Shown here: in pieces, positions 8,644 through 16,349 of the stretch
How the letters are laid out: each line of letters begins with the position of its first letter
How positions within the stretch are numbered: position 1 is the stretch's first letter
Assembly: GCA_029820295.1 (NCBI GenBank)
Contig: JALGVA010000043.1
Location: 1-33,973, forward strand
DNA from: Candidatus Zipacnadia bacterium
GTDB lineage: Bacteria; Armatimonadota; Zipacnadia; Zipacnadales; UBA5352
Length of the DNA: 33,973 nt
Direction: 5' to 3'
Position numbers and translations under genes: made by a program
Notes under the pieces: model-generated
Told to the model about the DNA's origin: nothing
Seen by the model: only the letters and a program-made list of their open reading frames with translations
The model's database searches: none

Positions 8644-9696
8644 GTGGCCGGCCTGTGGGAGCCCGACATCGACCGACTGCTCACCGTCCTGCGCCGCGAG
8701 GGCGAGCCCGACCGCGTCCCCGTGCTCGAACTGCTGCACGACGCCGGCTACATGCCCGCGGTGCTGGGGCGCGAGGTGCCCACCGACCCGGACGCCATGC
8801 GCCAGTTCCGCATCGACTTCACGCTCGCGTGCGGCTATGACGTGGTGCGGGGCAATGTCGGCAACTTCGGTTTCGCCGGGCCGCCCAACCGCGTCGCCCA
8901 GGACACCTGCCAGGCCGACCGCCAGCGCGGTTGGCGCGACGACCACCACGGCGCGATCTCGAACTGGGAGGAGTTCGAGGCCTACCCGTGGCCGCGCATC
9001 GAAGCGGCCGACTTCAGCGACCTTGAGGCCCTGAGCACCATGCTCCCGGGGAACATGAGGATCACCGTTCTCCTGCCCAGCGGCGTGCTGGAGAACCTCG
9101 TCCGCGTCGTCGGCTACGAGCCCCTGTGCTACATGCTGATCGACGAGCCGGACCTCGTGCGCGCGGTGGCCGACCGCATCGGCGAGTGTGAACTGGCGCT
9201 CTACGAGGCGCTGTGCGACTTCGACGAGGTCGCGGTGCTGTGGCTCAACGATGACCTGGGCTTCAAGACGCAGACCATGATCGGCCCCGATGCCCTGCGC
9301 GAGTATGTCTTCCCGTGGCACACGCGCCTGGTCGAGCACGCCCACGCGCATGGCAAGCCGGTGATCCTCCACGCCTGCGGGAACGTGCTTGAGGTCATGG
9401 AGGACCTGATCGCCACGGGCATCGATGCCAAGCACTCGTTCGAAGACATCATCCAGCCGGTTGCCGACTTCAAGCGCGACTACGGCGACCGCCTGGCGGC
9501 GATTGGCGGCATCGACATGGACGTGATCAGCCGTGGGAGCGAGGCCGAGGTGCGCGCGTACACCCGCCGGGTGATCGAGGAGTGCGCGCCCGGCGGCGGC
9601 TGGGCGCTGGGCACCGGCAACTCGGTGCCGAACTACATCCCGGTCGAGAACTACCTGGCCATGCTCGACGAGGGACGGCGGTGGGGCGTCTACTGA
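8644..9696 (+). CDS. URO-D superfamily protein (uroporphyrinogen decarboxylase-like)
   Basis: A 350-aa TIM-barrel protein of the uroporphyrinogen decarboxylase/cobalamin-methyltransferase superfamily. I choose GTG 8644 because GGGAAGTGA precedes it at suitable distance and homology-like sequence begins there (GLWEPDIDRLL); the frame stays open upstream only through the divergent region. Residues 243-245 carry the H-x-C motif (ILHACGN), which binds zinc in MtaA/CmuA-type corrinoid methyltransferases. The downstream Cys usual in those enzymes appears to be replaced at Asn326 (GTGNSVPNYIP), so a classical methyltransferase zinc site is doubtful. True heme-pathway HemE is unlikely, since this family expands in such genomes beside sugar enzymes. 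It may act on a methylated or carboxylated small molecule. The following convergent spacer (9697-9826) holds no clear terminator. Confidence 0.8.
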   Translation: MAGLWEPDIDRLLTVLRREGEPDRVPVLELLHDAGYMPAVLGREVPTDPDAMRQFRIDFTLACGYDVVRGNVGNFGFAGPPNRVAQDTCQADRQRGWRDDHHGAISNWEEFEAYPWPRIEAADFSDLEALSTMLPGNMRITVLLPSGVLENLVRVVGYEPLCYMLIDEPDLVRAVADRIGECELALYEALCDFDEVAVLWLNDDLGFKTQTMIGPDALREYVFPWHTRLVEHAHAHGKPVILHACGNVLEVMEDLIATGIDAKHSFEDIIQPVADFKRDYGDRLAAIGGIDMDVISRGSEAEVRAYTRRVIEECAPGGGWALGTGNSVPNYIPVENYLAMLDEGRRWGVY

Positions 9697-9826
9697 GGAG
9701 GTACGCATCCACCGGCCCGCGGCAGTGCTTCTCGCACTGGCTCTCCCGGTCCGCGCATCGTGGTCTTCGATGTCGCCACTCGTCGATATCGCGGATGTGC
9801 GCAGGGGCGTACCTCCGGCGTGCCGG

Positions 9827-11596
9827 CTACCCCGTCGCCTCCGGATAGTCCGCCACGATGGCCACGCCCTCCCCCGCCGCCAGGTCGAGGGTGAGCGCGC
9901 TCCAGCCCAGGCCCTCGAGCGGTACCGCGCGCAGTTCAGCGTCGGCGCCGTCGATGGTCGCGCGCTCGGGCGCGACGCCGGCGCGCGGCGGCAGCAGGAC
10001 CGTCAGCCCCTCGATGCCCGCCGGTGCGTCGATCCGGAACGCAAGCGCGCGCGCCGCGCCGTCCCAGGCGACCTCCCGGATCTCGGCCGCGCGCCGGGCC
10101 TCGACGAAGTGCAGCCACTGATCGGGGCCGGGCGACGGCAGGCCGAGGCGCGTGCCCTCGGCGAGCACCGCGTCGAGCCAGCGCGCGGTGTGCATGCGCC
10201 CGTGGCCGCCGACGGCGACCGGATGGAAGTACGGGTGGAAGACCCCGTGGTAGTCGTGCGCCAGCTCGCGCATGAGTGACAGCGACAGCTCGATGCACTG
10301 CTGCTCGGAGTGCGCGGGGAGCATGACCTTCTCAGTGATGAGCGTGTCATCGCCATGCACCGTGGACTGCTCCCAGCAGTCGATGAGCCGGCCCTCGCGG
10401 TCCACGAAGCGCGCGGGCAGCGCCGAGCCGTTCAGGTGGCCCGACTGATAGCGATAGCCCTCCATGAAGTTCGTGTCCAGCCGCAGCCCTGCTTCGGCGA
10501 AGATGCGCGGGCTCTCGTCCCAGCCGGGGAAGATGATCGAGTGTGAGCGCAGGCTCTCGGGCGGGAAGCCGAAGCGCGCGCGGAAGTCGGCGCAGATGCG
10601 CTCCACCTCGGCACGCCACTCGTCGATGGTCGGCCGGAAGGCGACCCACGGGTGCGGGCCGAAGCTGTGACCGCGCTCGCGCAGCGCGCGCACCTCGTCC
10701 GGATCCAGCGCCGCGATCTGCGCGTCCATGAGGAAGAAGCCGAAGTGGGCGTTGTAGCGGTCGCAGACCTCGAGCGTGGCCAGCAGGTCTTCGCGGATCA
10801 TGCCGTCGCCGTCGCCATCGACCAGCACCAGCCCGGGCGCGGCGTCGGGGAAGTGCCACAGCCGCGGCAGCGGCATGGGCGTCAGGCCCAGGATCACACG
10901 CGTAAGCAGGTCCTGGAGCACGTCCGCCTGGGGGACATGGCGCAGTGCGAAGTCGCGCATGCCCTCGAACAGGTCCCCGGCGGTGAACTTGCCGTCGCGA
11001 TCGGCATCCGGATCAGGTCCGTTGCTGGCGTTGGCGATGCGCCCCTGGTGATGGAGTACGATGCACTCGGCGAGGTCGAAGGCGAAGATCACGCCGAGGC
11101 CCGTTCCGCGGCGCGCGATCGCAACGGCCGGAAAGGCCGCCGGCTCCCCGCGCTGCCCGGCGACCATCGCCAGCGGCTGCGCCTCACCCGGCTCGTGGAT
11201 GTGCATCTCGCCGTGCACCTGCAGGTCCGGCGCCGGGAAGCCCTCCAGCCACAGGTGATCGCCGGGGACGTGGATATACGCGTCGCGCACCGTGGCGTAG
11301 GTCTCGGCGGTGCGCGCCACCAGCTCGAAGATCGGCGCCCACTCGCGCGGTGGCTTGATGGCGATCACTCGACCGCCGCCCACCAGGTACTGCTCGACCG
11401 CCTCCGCCGCGAGCACGTCCGCCGCCGCGTGCGACACGATCACCAGCGCGAACTGCGCCAGGTCAGCGGCGGTGATGGTGGTCTCCGCTCGCCGGTGCTC
11501 ATGCAGGCACCAACCTTCCGAGCGCAGCACCTCGTCGAGATACGCGTCGAAGGGCGCGCCCTCCCCGGGCGCGGTCAGCAGCAGCATCGGCCTCAT
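9827..11596 (-). CDS. ThuA/GATase-like plus polysaccharide deacetylase-like protein
   Basis: A 589-aa protein without a signal peptide. Residues 1-180 resemble a glutamine-amidotransferase/ThuA-like flavodoxin fold (LVIVSHAAAD, YLVGGGRVIAI). Residues about 250-480 resemble a NodB-type polysaccharide deacetylase barrel: VLVDGDGDG near 258-265 for the Asp motif, SFGPHPW near 311-317, RSHS at 350-353 and VFHPYFHP near 452-459. A beta-sandwich tail (about 500-589) completes it. Between the first two domains, DADRDGKFTAGD (197-208) fits an EF-hand calcium loop exactly. The start follows GAGAGGT. It lies 12 bp after the preceding deacetylase-fold gene, almost certainly in one operon. Zn-dependent N- or O-deacetylation of a glycan is the family expectation; activity here is inferred. 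Confidence 0.75.
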   Translation of the reverse strand: MRPMLLLTAPGEGAPFDAYLDEVLRSEGWCLHEHRRAETTITAADLAQFALVIVSHAAADVLAAEAVEQYLVGGGRVIAIKPPREWAPIFELVARTAETYATVRDAYIHVPGDHLWLEGFPAPDLQVHGEMHIHEPGEAQPLAMVAGQRGEPAAFPAVAIARRGTGLGVIFAFDLAECIVLHHQGRIANASNGPDPDADRDGKFTAGDLFEGMRDFALRHVPQADVLQDLLTRVILGLTPMPLPRLWHFPDAAPGLVLVDGDGDGMIREDLLATLEVCDRYNAHFGFFLMDAQIAALDPDEVRALRERGHSFGPHPWVAFRPTIDEWRAEVERICADFRARFGFPPESLRSHSIIFPGWDESPRIFAEAGLRLDTNFMEGYRYQSGHLNGSALPARFVDREGRLIDCWEQSTVHGDDTLITEKVMLPAHSEQQCIELSLSLMRELAHDYHGVFHPYFHPVAVGGHGRMHTARWLDAVLAEGTRLGLPSPGPDQWLHFVEARRAAEIREVAWDGAARALAFRIDAPAGIEGLTVLLPPRAGVAPERATIDGADAELRAVPLEGLGWSALTLDLAAGEGVAIVADYPEATG

Positions 11597-11608
11597 GGCG
11601 GTGACCTC

Positions 11609-12550
11609 TCAGTACGCCCCCAGCTCATCCGCGCGCATGTGCATGTCCCTGAGGGACGCCGGGACCAGCTCCAGGCCGAGCTTGTCCGCGAGCGCGTAGG
11701 CGACATCGATCACCGTCTCGACCGCCCGGCGGCGCGGATGCGAGCGGTCGGTGGCGTCCCAGGTGTTGTGTGTGGGCGCGTGCACGTAGAGGATCGGGTG
11801 GTCCATGCGCATCATATCGGCGACGCTGGCCTCGGCGAGCGCGAAGGCGTCGTCGAAGTCGCGCTCGCGCTCGGCGCGCAGGTCATCGACCATCCACACG
11901 CCCGGCGAGACCTCCCGCGGCACCAGCGTGCGGTTGAGCGGGCACTCGTAGAGGTCCAGCTCCCCGCAGACCAGCCGCGACTTGCTGCTGGCGTGATGCG
12001 AGTGCGGGAAGGCGCCCCACCAGCGCTGCCCCGCCGCCGGGTTGTAGCGCCCCGGACACGAGACGTAGCACTGCTTGAAGCCGAGTTCGGCGAGGATCGG
12101 GAAGGTGTAGTCGTTGGCCTGCGCGCAACACGCGCCGAAGTCCTCGGTCGCCATCCCCAGCGCCTGCTCCCACTCGTCCTTAGCGATGGCGATGACGGCC
12201 TTCTGCTCCTCGTAGTCGTACTCCGCGAGCGTACGCTCCCAGTCGTAGTCCTCGGACGCGCCGGCGGGACGGTAGCCGCGCACCTGGAAGTGTAGCGCCT
12301 GCCACGCGCCCATCTTCGCCATCTCACGGAACAGGTCGGGCTGGCGCCGGGCCACCTCGGGCTCGGAGCAGAAGCCCAGCGCGTGCATCAGGTCGCGTTC
12401 GGCGAAGACCTCGGCGATGCCGCGCACCGCCTGTTCGGCGACCTCCCAGGTCTGATCGGGGCCACCGCCGGGCTTCTTCGGCGTCTGGCAGTCCACGAAG
12501 TAGCAGAAGAACAGGTGCTCGCGGTCGGTCTCAGCGGGGCGTGGTTGCAT
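11609..12550 (-). CDS. Polysaccharide deacetylase-fold protein
   Basis: A 313-aa cytosolic protein. The order of elements fits a NodB/glycoside-hydrolase-deacetylase barrel: an initial strand ending in an acidic residue (FFCYFVDCQ, Asp20), a helix-rich section with CSEPEVARRQPDLFREMAK, a strand with HFQVRGYRP, and a late YVHAPTHNTWD strand. The canonical deacetylase His-x3-His metal motif is not obvious, so catalysis is uncertain. The start is preceded by GGAGGT. It ends 12 bp before the two-domain deacetylase-like gene, suggesting partners of one pathway or complex. It could also belong to an uncharacterised DUF within the same fold. Confidence 0.55.
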   Translation of the reverse strand: MQPRPAETDREHLFFCYFVDCQTPKKPGGGPDQTWEVAEQAVRGIAEVFAERDLMHALGFCSEPEVARRQPDLFREMAKMGAWQALHFQVRGYRPAGASEDYDWERTLAEYDYEEQKAVIAIAKDEWEQALGMATEDFGACCAQANDYTFPILAELGFKQCYVSCPGRYNPAAGQRWWGAFPHSHHASSKSRLVCGELDLYECPLNRTLVPREVSPGVWMVDDLRAERERDFDDAFALAEASVADMMRMDHPILYVHAPTHNTWDATDRSHPRRRAVETVIDVAYALADKLGLELVPASLRDMHMRADELGAY

Positions 12551-12578
12551 TATCGGGACCTCCGGTTAGCGGCGGTGT

Positions 12579-12664
12579 ACGGCCTCCTCACCCCCACCCG
12601 AGCAAGCTCGGGCCCCTCCTCTCCCCGGCCCCGGCTTCACCGGGGCAAGCGGGAGAAGGGAGCA
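12579..12664 (+). repeat. Intergenic element family B, copy 1
   Basis: It begins with ACGGCCTCCTCACCC (12579-12593), the same 15-mer as at 14942-14956. It contains two perfect hairpins, CCCGAGC-AA-GCTCGGG (12597-12612) and CCCCGG-CTTCA-CCGGGG (12629-12645), and ends in a GGGAGAAGGG block complementary to its CT-rich start. It may act as an intercistronic terminator or mRNA-processing element. Confidence 0.5.
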
Positions 12665-12728
12665 ACAGGTACTGCCTTATCCCCGTGGCATCCCCGCCCA
12701 TGGGGGGATCGATGCGCCGTCGGCGTTG

Positions 12729-12762
12729 TGGAGCGGCGAGGCTTCGGCCTCGCCGACACCGT
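12729..12762 (+). repeat. Intergenic stem-loop repeat, family A, copy 2
   Basis: It is 31/34 identical to 4028-4061. The core 12734-12755 is a perfect 9-bp hairpin closed by a TTCG tetraloop. The A-T pair here corresponds to a G-U pair in copy 1, so folding is preserved. Confidence 0.55.
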
Positions 12763-12789
12763 CCTGATCGTCTGCGCCCGGCCGGGGCG

Positions 12790-13902
12790 TTACCACCGCG
12801 GCCGGGCGTACGCCACCTCGATGCGGCTGACCGGGCCCGCGTGACCGCGGCGGTTCACCGCGCGGCACTCCAGCACGTTGATGCCTTCGCGCATCGGCCA
12901 GTCGAACGACGCCTCGCGCCCCTCCCATTCGCCGGCATCAACGCGCGCCTCGTAGTGGTCGAACCACGGCATGCAGTGCTGCAGCGTAATCGCCAGCCAC
13001 GCGCCCTCGGCATCCCACGACGGCGCGGCGGACAGGCCGACCAGGTTGACCGACGGGTACAGATCGGGCACATGGGAGGTGAAGCGCGCTCCGCCCGAGG
13101 GCTCGAAATGCCGCACGAAGGTGGGCGGGCAGCGCGGGTCGAGCCACTCCAGCCCGCCGATGCGCAGGCGCGCGTAGTAGTCGATGGCGCGGTGGCGGCC
13201 GAAACGCTCGAAGTTGAGCGCGATGCGCTCCTCGGCGCCCTCGGCCAGCTCCGGATACAGCTCGCCCAGCGCCTCCAGACAGGCGCCGGTCGGGGTCACG
13301 AACGCCGGCTCATCCTCGATCATGGCGACCTCGCCTGCGGCGCCCGACAGCCAGGCGTCGCCGATCTCCAGCGCCGACAGCGGGACGCCGCCGCGCTCGT
13401 AGTGCACATTCAGGTCGGGGTCGAACATCACCCACTTCGCGTGCTCGTTGCACCACGCCTCGGCGACCGAGTGCCCGACGTTGCCCACGCGGTGATCGCG
13501 CGGGAAGCTGCAGTCGCACAGGCCGACGCCGACCTTGCGCGCCGGGAAGCCCAGGGCGGTGGCGCAGTCCACGAACACCGTGCCGTAGAAGCCGCAGGTG
13601 AACTGCTCGCCGCGCGCGGCCTCGCGCAGGATGTCGAGGCCGTCCTTCACGGTGCTGAAGGCGCGCGACCAGCCGTGATCCCACCGGCTGCGCACCCAGC
13701 GCTTGAGCGCCAGCAGCGCCTCGAACTCGGAGGCGGCGCCGGCGATGACGTCGTCGAGCGCGAACTCCTCGCGCAGCGTGGTCAGGCGTTCGGAGTCCGG
13801 GTCGCCCCAGTCGGTGGCGCGCCAGTCGCCGACGATGGGCGGCAGGTCGCAGCCGACCACGTCGAACTCGCCCGGCACGGACAGCTTGGCGTCGTCGAGC
13901 AC
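12790..13902 (-). CDS. Transglutaminase-like (papain-fold) protein
   Basis: A 370-aa protein with a transglutaminase-like core. The Cys-His-Asp triad is readable: Cys103 (GEQFTCGFYGT), His144 (NVGHSVAEAWC) and Asp161 (MFDPDLNVHY). In this superfamily such sites act as proteases, amidases or acyltransferases as well as cross-linkers. Residues about 260-370 look like an immunoglobulin-like beta domain. No signal peptide is seen. The GTG start at 13902 is supported by AAGGGAGTGA upstream; no closer ATG fits. It follows the Gfo/Idh gene by 30 bp, implying co-transcription. Its role among sugar enzymes is unknown; deamidation or hydrolysis of a glycopeptide-like substrate is only a possibility. 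Confidence 0.8.
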   Translation of the reverse strand: MLDDAKLSVPGEFDVVGCDLPPIVGDWRATDWGDPDSERLTTLREEFALDDVIAGAASEFEALLALKRWVRSRWDHGWSRAFSTVKDGLDILREAARGEQFTCGFYGTVFVDCATALGFPARKVGVGLCDCSFPRDHRVGNVGHSVAEAWCNEHAKWVMFDPDLNVHYERGGVPLSALEIGDAWLSGAAGEVAMIEDEPAFVTPTGACLEALGELYPELAEGAEERIALNFERFGRHRAIDYYARLRIGGLEWLDPRCPPTFVRHFEPSGGARFTSHVPDLYPSVNLVGLSAAPSWDAEGAWLAITLQHCMPWFDHYEARVDAGEWEGREASFDWPMREGINVLECRAVNRRGHAGPVSRIEVAYARPRW

Positions 13903-13932
13903 GGTCGGGTCACTCCCTTGTGGACACCGGCC

Positions 13933-14922
13933 TCACGCCTGCTCCCAGACGCCACTCGCGGCGGAGCGGATGGCGGCGGCGATGATGCGACTCGCCTGCA
14001 TTCCGTCGGTCCCGTCAAACTCCGGCGGCTCGCCCGCGGACACGCGCGCCGCGAACGACGCAATCAGCGGCAGGTGCACGTTGTGCGGCTTCGCGTCGAG
14101 CGCGACCGGCTCATCGCCGGCGGGCGTGCGCAGGATCAGCGTGTCGCCATCGAAGGGCGTGGCGATCAGCGCCGCCTCAGTCCCGTGGATCTCCATCTCA
14201 TCCGAGCCCAGCGGCAGGTTCCACTGGCACTCGCAGACCAGGTGCGCGCCGATCGCCATCTCGCAGATCAGCGTCTCGGTGTCGGGCACGTCGTAGTCCA
14301 TGACGATATGCCCGGTCAGGCCGGCGACGCGCGCGGGCTCGCCCAGCAGGTAGCAGACGATGTCGAGCCGGTGGCTGCCCACGTCCATGAGCGCGCCGCC
14401 GCCCGCGGGCGCGGTCACGCGCCAGTGCTTCCAGTCGTCTTCGGCCGGATCATAGCGCCCGCCCACGCGGATGCGCGCGCGTACCGGCGTGCCGATGGCG
14501 CCCTCGTCGATCAGCCGCTTCATCGCGCGCGCCTTGGGGTACCAGCGCCGGTAGTAGGCGATGGCCAGCGCCACGCCACTCTGCGCGCAGGCATCGACCA
14601 TCGCCCGGCACTCCTCGATGGTTACCGCCATCGGCTTCTCGCACAGCACGTGCTTGCCTGCCTCGGCGACGGCCACGGTCTCCTCCGCATGGCGCTGCTG
14701 GGGGCTGGCGATGTAGACCGCGTCGATCTCATCATCGGCCAGCAGCGCGGACAGGTCGGAGTAGGCCCGCGCCGCGCCGAAACGCGCGCACATCTCCTCG
14801 GCGCGCTCGGGGGTGTTGGAGAAGAACGCGACCATCACGGAGTTCGGATCCTCGACGATGGCCGGGGCCACGCGCTTGTTGGCGATGTCCCCGCAGCCGA
14901 TGATGGCCCAGCGCAAAGGCAT
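13933..14922 (-). CDS. Gfo/Idh/MocA family sugar dehydrogenase
   Basis: A 329-aa NAD(P)-dependent oxidoreductase of the Gfo/Idh/MocA family, which oxidise a hydroxyl of sugars or inositols to a ketone. The Rossmann loop GCGDIA is at residues 9-14, the invariant EKP at 95-97 (Lys96 for catalysis and cofactor), and the D-x-G-S-H motif at 180-184 with His184 as the catalytic His. Length is typical. The start at 14922 follows AGGAGCT. It lies upstream of the transglutaminase-like gene and downstream of the DegT aminotransferase gene. Known pairs of this family with DegT enzymes (for example NtdC/NtdA, WlbA/WlbE) make 3-amino or similar sugars, so a keto-sugar intermediate handed to the aminotransferase is plausible. 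Substrate is not resolved. Confidence 0.9.
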   Translation of the reverse strand: MPLRWAIIGCGDIANKRVAPAIVEDPNSVMVAFFSNTPERAEEMCARFGAARAYSDLSALLADDEIDAVYIASPQQRHAEETVAVAEAGKHVLCEKPMAVTIEECRAMVDACAQSGVALAIAYYRRWYPKARAMKRLIDEGAIGTPVRARIRVGGRYDPAEDDWKHWRVTAPAGGGALMDVGSHRLDIVCYLLGEPARVAGLTGHIVMDYDVPDTETLICEMAIGAHLVCECQWNLPLGSDEMEIHGTEAALIATPFDGDTLILRTPAGDEPVALDAKPHNVHLPLIASFAARVSAGEPPEFDGTDGMQASRIIAAAIRSAASGVWEQA

Positions 14923-14941
14923 CCTGATCAGCTCCTGGTGA

Positions 14942-15030
14942 ACGGCCTCCTCACCCGCTTCGCCCGCTTCGCTGGCTCCTTCCCCTCTCCCTGTCGCGCC
15001 TTCGGTGCGAAAGCGCGAGAGGGGCGAACG
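14942..15030 (+). repeat. Intergenic element family B, copy 2
   Basis: It shares ACGGCCTCCTCACCC (14942-14956) exactly with copy 1. CCCCTCTC (14982-14989) pairs with GAGAGGGG (15017-15024), with an inner GCGC/GCGC pairing (14996-14999, 15013-15016), giving a bulged stem-loop between the DegT and Gfo/Idh genes. Confidence 0.5.
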
Positions 15031-15050
15031 ACAAACAGCCCGGGCAACGG

Positions 15051-16220
15051 CTACGAGGCCGCCACGACCTCGACCGCCTCCGCGACCGACTGCGCGATGT
15101 ACTGCAGGTCCTCGTCGGTCATCAGCGGATGCAGGCTCAGGCAGAAGAGCCGGTCGCCGATCAGCTCGCTCTTCGGCGCGTCCGCAGGGCCGTACCCCAG
15201 CGACGCGATCAGCTTATCCTGCTTCCAGGTCGCGTTGTTCATGACCACCGTACCCACGCCGCGCTCGGCCATCAGCCAGTCCATGAGCTGCTGGCGGCGC
15301 TCGTTCGCCCAGTCTTCGGGCACCATGATCGTGTAGCCGTAGTAGACGTGATAGCAGCCCTCGGGCTCGGCGGGCAGCGTCAGCTCCTCGATCTCCGCCA
15401 GCAGCTCCGTGAGCAGGTGCGCGCGGTCGCGGCGCACAGCGTTCATCTCGTCGAGGCGCGAGAGCTGCACGATCCCGACGGCCGCCTGCGGCCGCGTCAT
15501 GCGGTAGTTGGTGCCCCACTGCTCCTGGCCGGTGCCGAAGGCGCGGATTTGGCGGGCGCGCTCGGCGACCTCGGCGTCGTCGGTGGTGATCATCCCGCCT
15601 TCACCCAGGGTGGTCATGTTCTTGCTGGTCTGGAAGCTGAAGATGTTCATCCAGCCCATCTTCCCGACCTTAGTGCCCTTGTAGCCCGCGCCACAGCCGC
15701 GCGCGGCATCGCCAATTACCTTTGGCGGACCGTGCCTGGGGTGCGGATGGGCCTCGGCGATCTCGGCGAGATCGTCCATGAAGGCCGAGAGGCCGTTGTT
15801 GTGCACGGCGAGGATGGCGCGCGTGCGGTCGGTCATGCGCGCCTCCACGTCGGCGGGGTCGAGGTTGAAGGTGTCCGGGTCCACCTCGCACATGACCAGC
15901 TTCGCGCCCTGGCCGATGATGGCGTGATGCGTGGCGCGGAAGGTGATCGCGGGACTGATGACCTCGTCGCCCGGCTCGAGGTCCAGGCACATCATCGACA
16001 CATCGAGGCCGGTGCCGCAGGAGTTCACCGCGATGGCGTGCTCAACGCCGCAGTACTCGGCGAACCTGGCCTCGAACTCGGCGATCTCGGGGCCGCTGAA
16101 GCCGGTGCGCCAGTCCATCGAGTCGCGCACACACGCCAGCAGCGCGTCGATCTCCGCGTCGGTGAACCAGCCGCCGAGGGGGGGAAGTCCGGGGTAGGGG
16201 CGCTCGGGACGTTCGGGCAT
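15051..16220 (-). CDS. DegT/DnrJ/EryC1/StrS family sugar aminotransferase
   Basis: A 389-aa PLP-dependent aminotransferase of the DegT/DnrJ/EryC1/StrS family, which converts keto-sugars or keto-cyclitols to amino forms using Glu or Gln. The PLP lysine is Lys200 in FSFQTSKNMTTLGEGG; the cofactor-contacting Asp is Asp171 (GDAARGCGAGYKG); the phosphate-binding NSCGTG is at 66-71. I choose the ATG at 16220 since AAGGGAG precedes it by 8 nt; a GTG three codons earlier is too close to that site. The family B repeat separates it from the Gfo/Idh gene, but strand and order suggest a shared pathway. The 129-bp spacer before it (16221-16349) shows nothing notable. Confidence 0.9.
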   Translation of the reverse strand: MPERPERPYPGLPPLGGWFTDAEIDALLACVRDSMDWRTGFSGPEIAEFEARFAEYCGVEHAIAVNSCGTGLDVSMMCLDLEPGDEVISPAITFRATHHAIIGQGAKLVMCEVDPDTFNLDPADVEARMTDRTRAILAVHNNGLSAFMDDLAEIAEAHPHPRHGPPKVIGDAARGCGAGYKGTKVGKMGWMNIFSFQTSKNMTTLGEGGMITTDDAEVAERARQIRAFGTGQEQWGTNYRMTRPQAAVGIVQLSRLDEMNAVRRDRAHLLTELLAEIEELTLPAEPEGCYHVYYGYTIMVPEDWANERRQQLMDWLMAERGVGTVVMNNATWKQDKLIASLGYGPADAPKSELIGDRLFCLSLHPLMTDEDLQYIAQSVAEAVEVVAAS

Positions 16221-16349
16221 GGCTGCCACTCCCTTTCGCGTGTCCGGGTGATGCGGAGGGTTCGCGTGATGGCGCGCACAGACCTTCTCGTGGGCGACGC
16301 GCGGGAACCGGGGACGCCAACGGCCTCTCCAGCACGGCGACGGCTCGAC

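Larger units (their letters stand above)
12551..12789. other. Repeat-bearing spacer in the minus-strand cluster
   Basis: This 239-bp spacer has no credible gene. It carries the family B stem-loop element (12579-12664) and copy 2 of family A (12729-12762). Such a spacer may divide the cluster into separate transcripts: transglutaminase-like and upstream genes versus the two deacetylase-like genes. Confidence 0.45.

Noticed and set aside
9815-9826. Short inverted repeat CCGGC-GT-GCCGG at the convergent end of the URO-D-like gene
   Set aside because: A 5-bp stem with a 2-nt loop is too weak to call a terminator.
10652-12295. A 547-codon plus-strand frame across the two deacetylase-like genes
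   Set aside because: It spans two real genes and their 12-bp junction and shows no motif; a GC artefact.
168-15030. Possible CRISPR array from the repeated intergenic motifs
   Set aside because: Copies are few, kilobases apart and without regular spacers; no cas gene is present.
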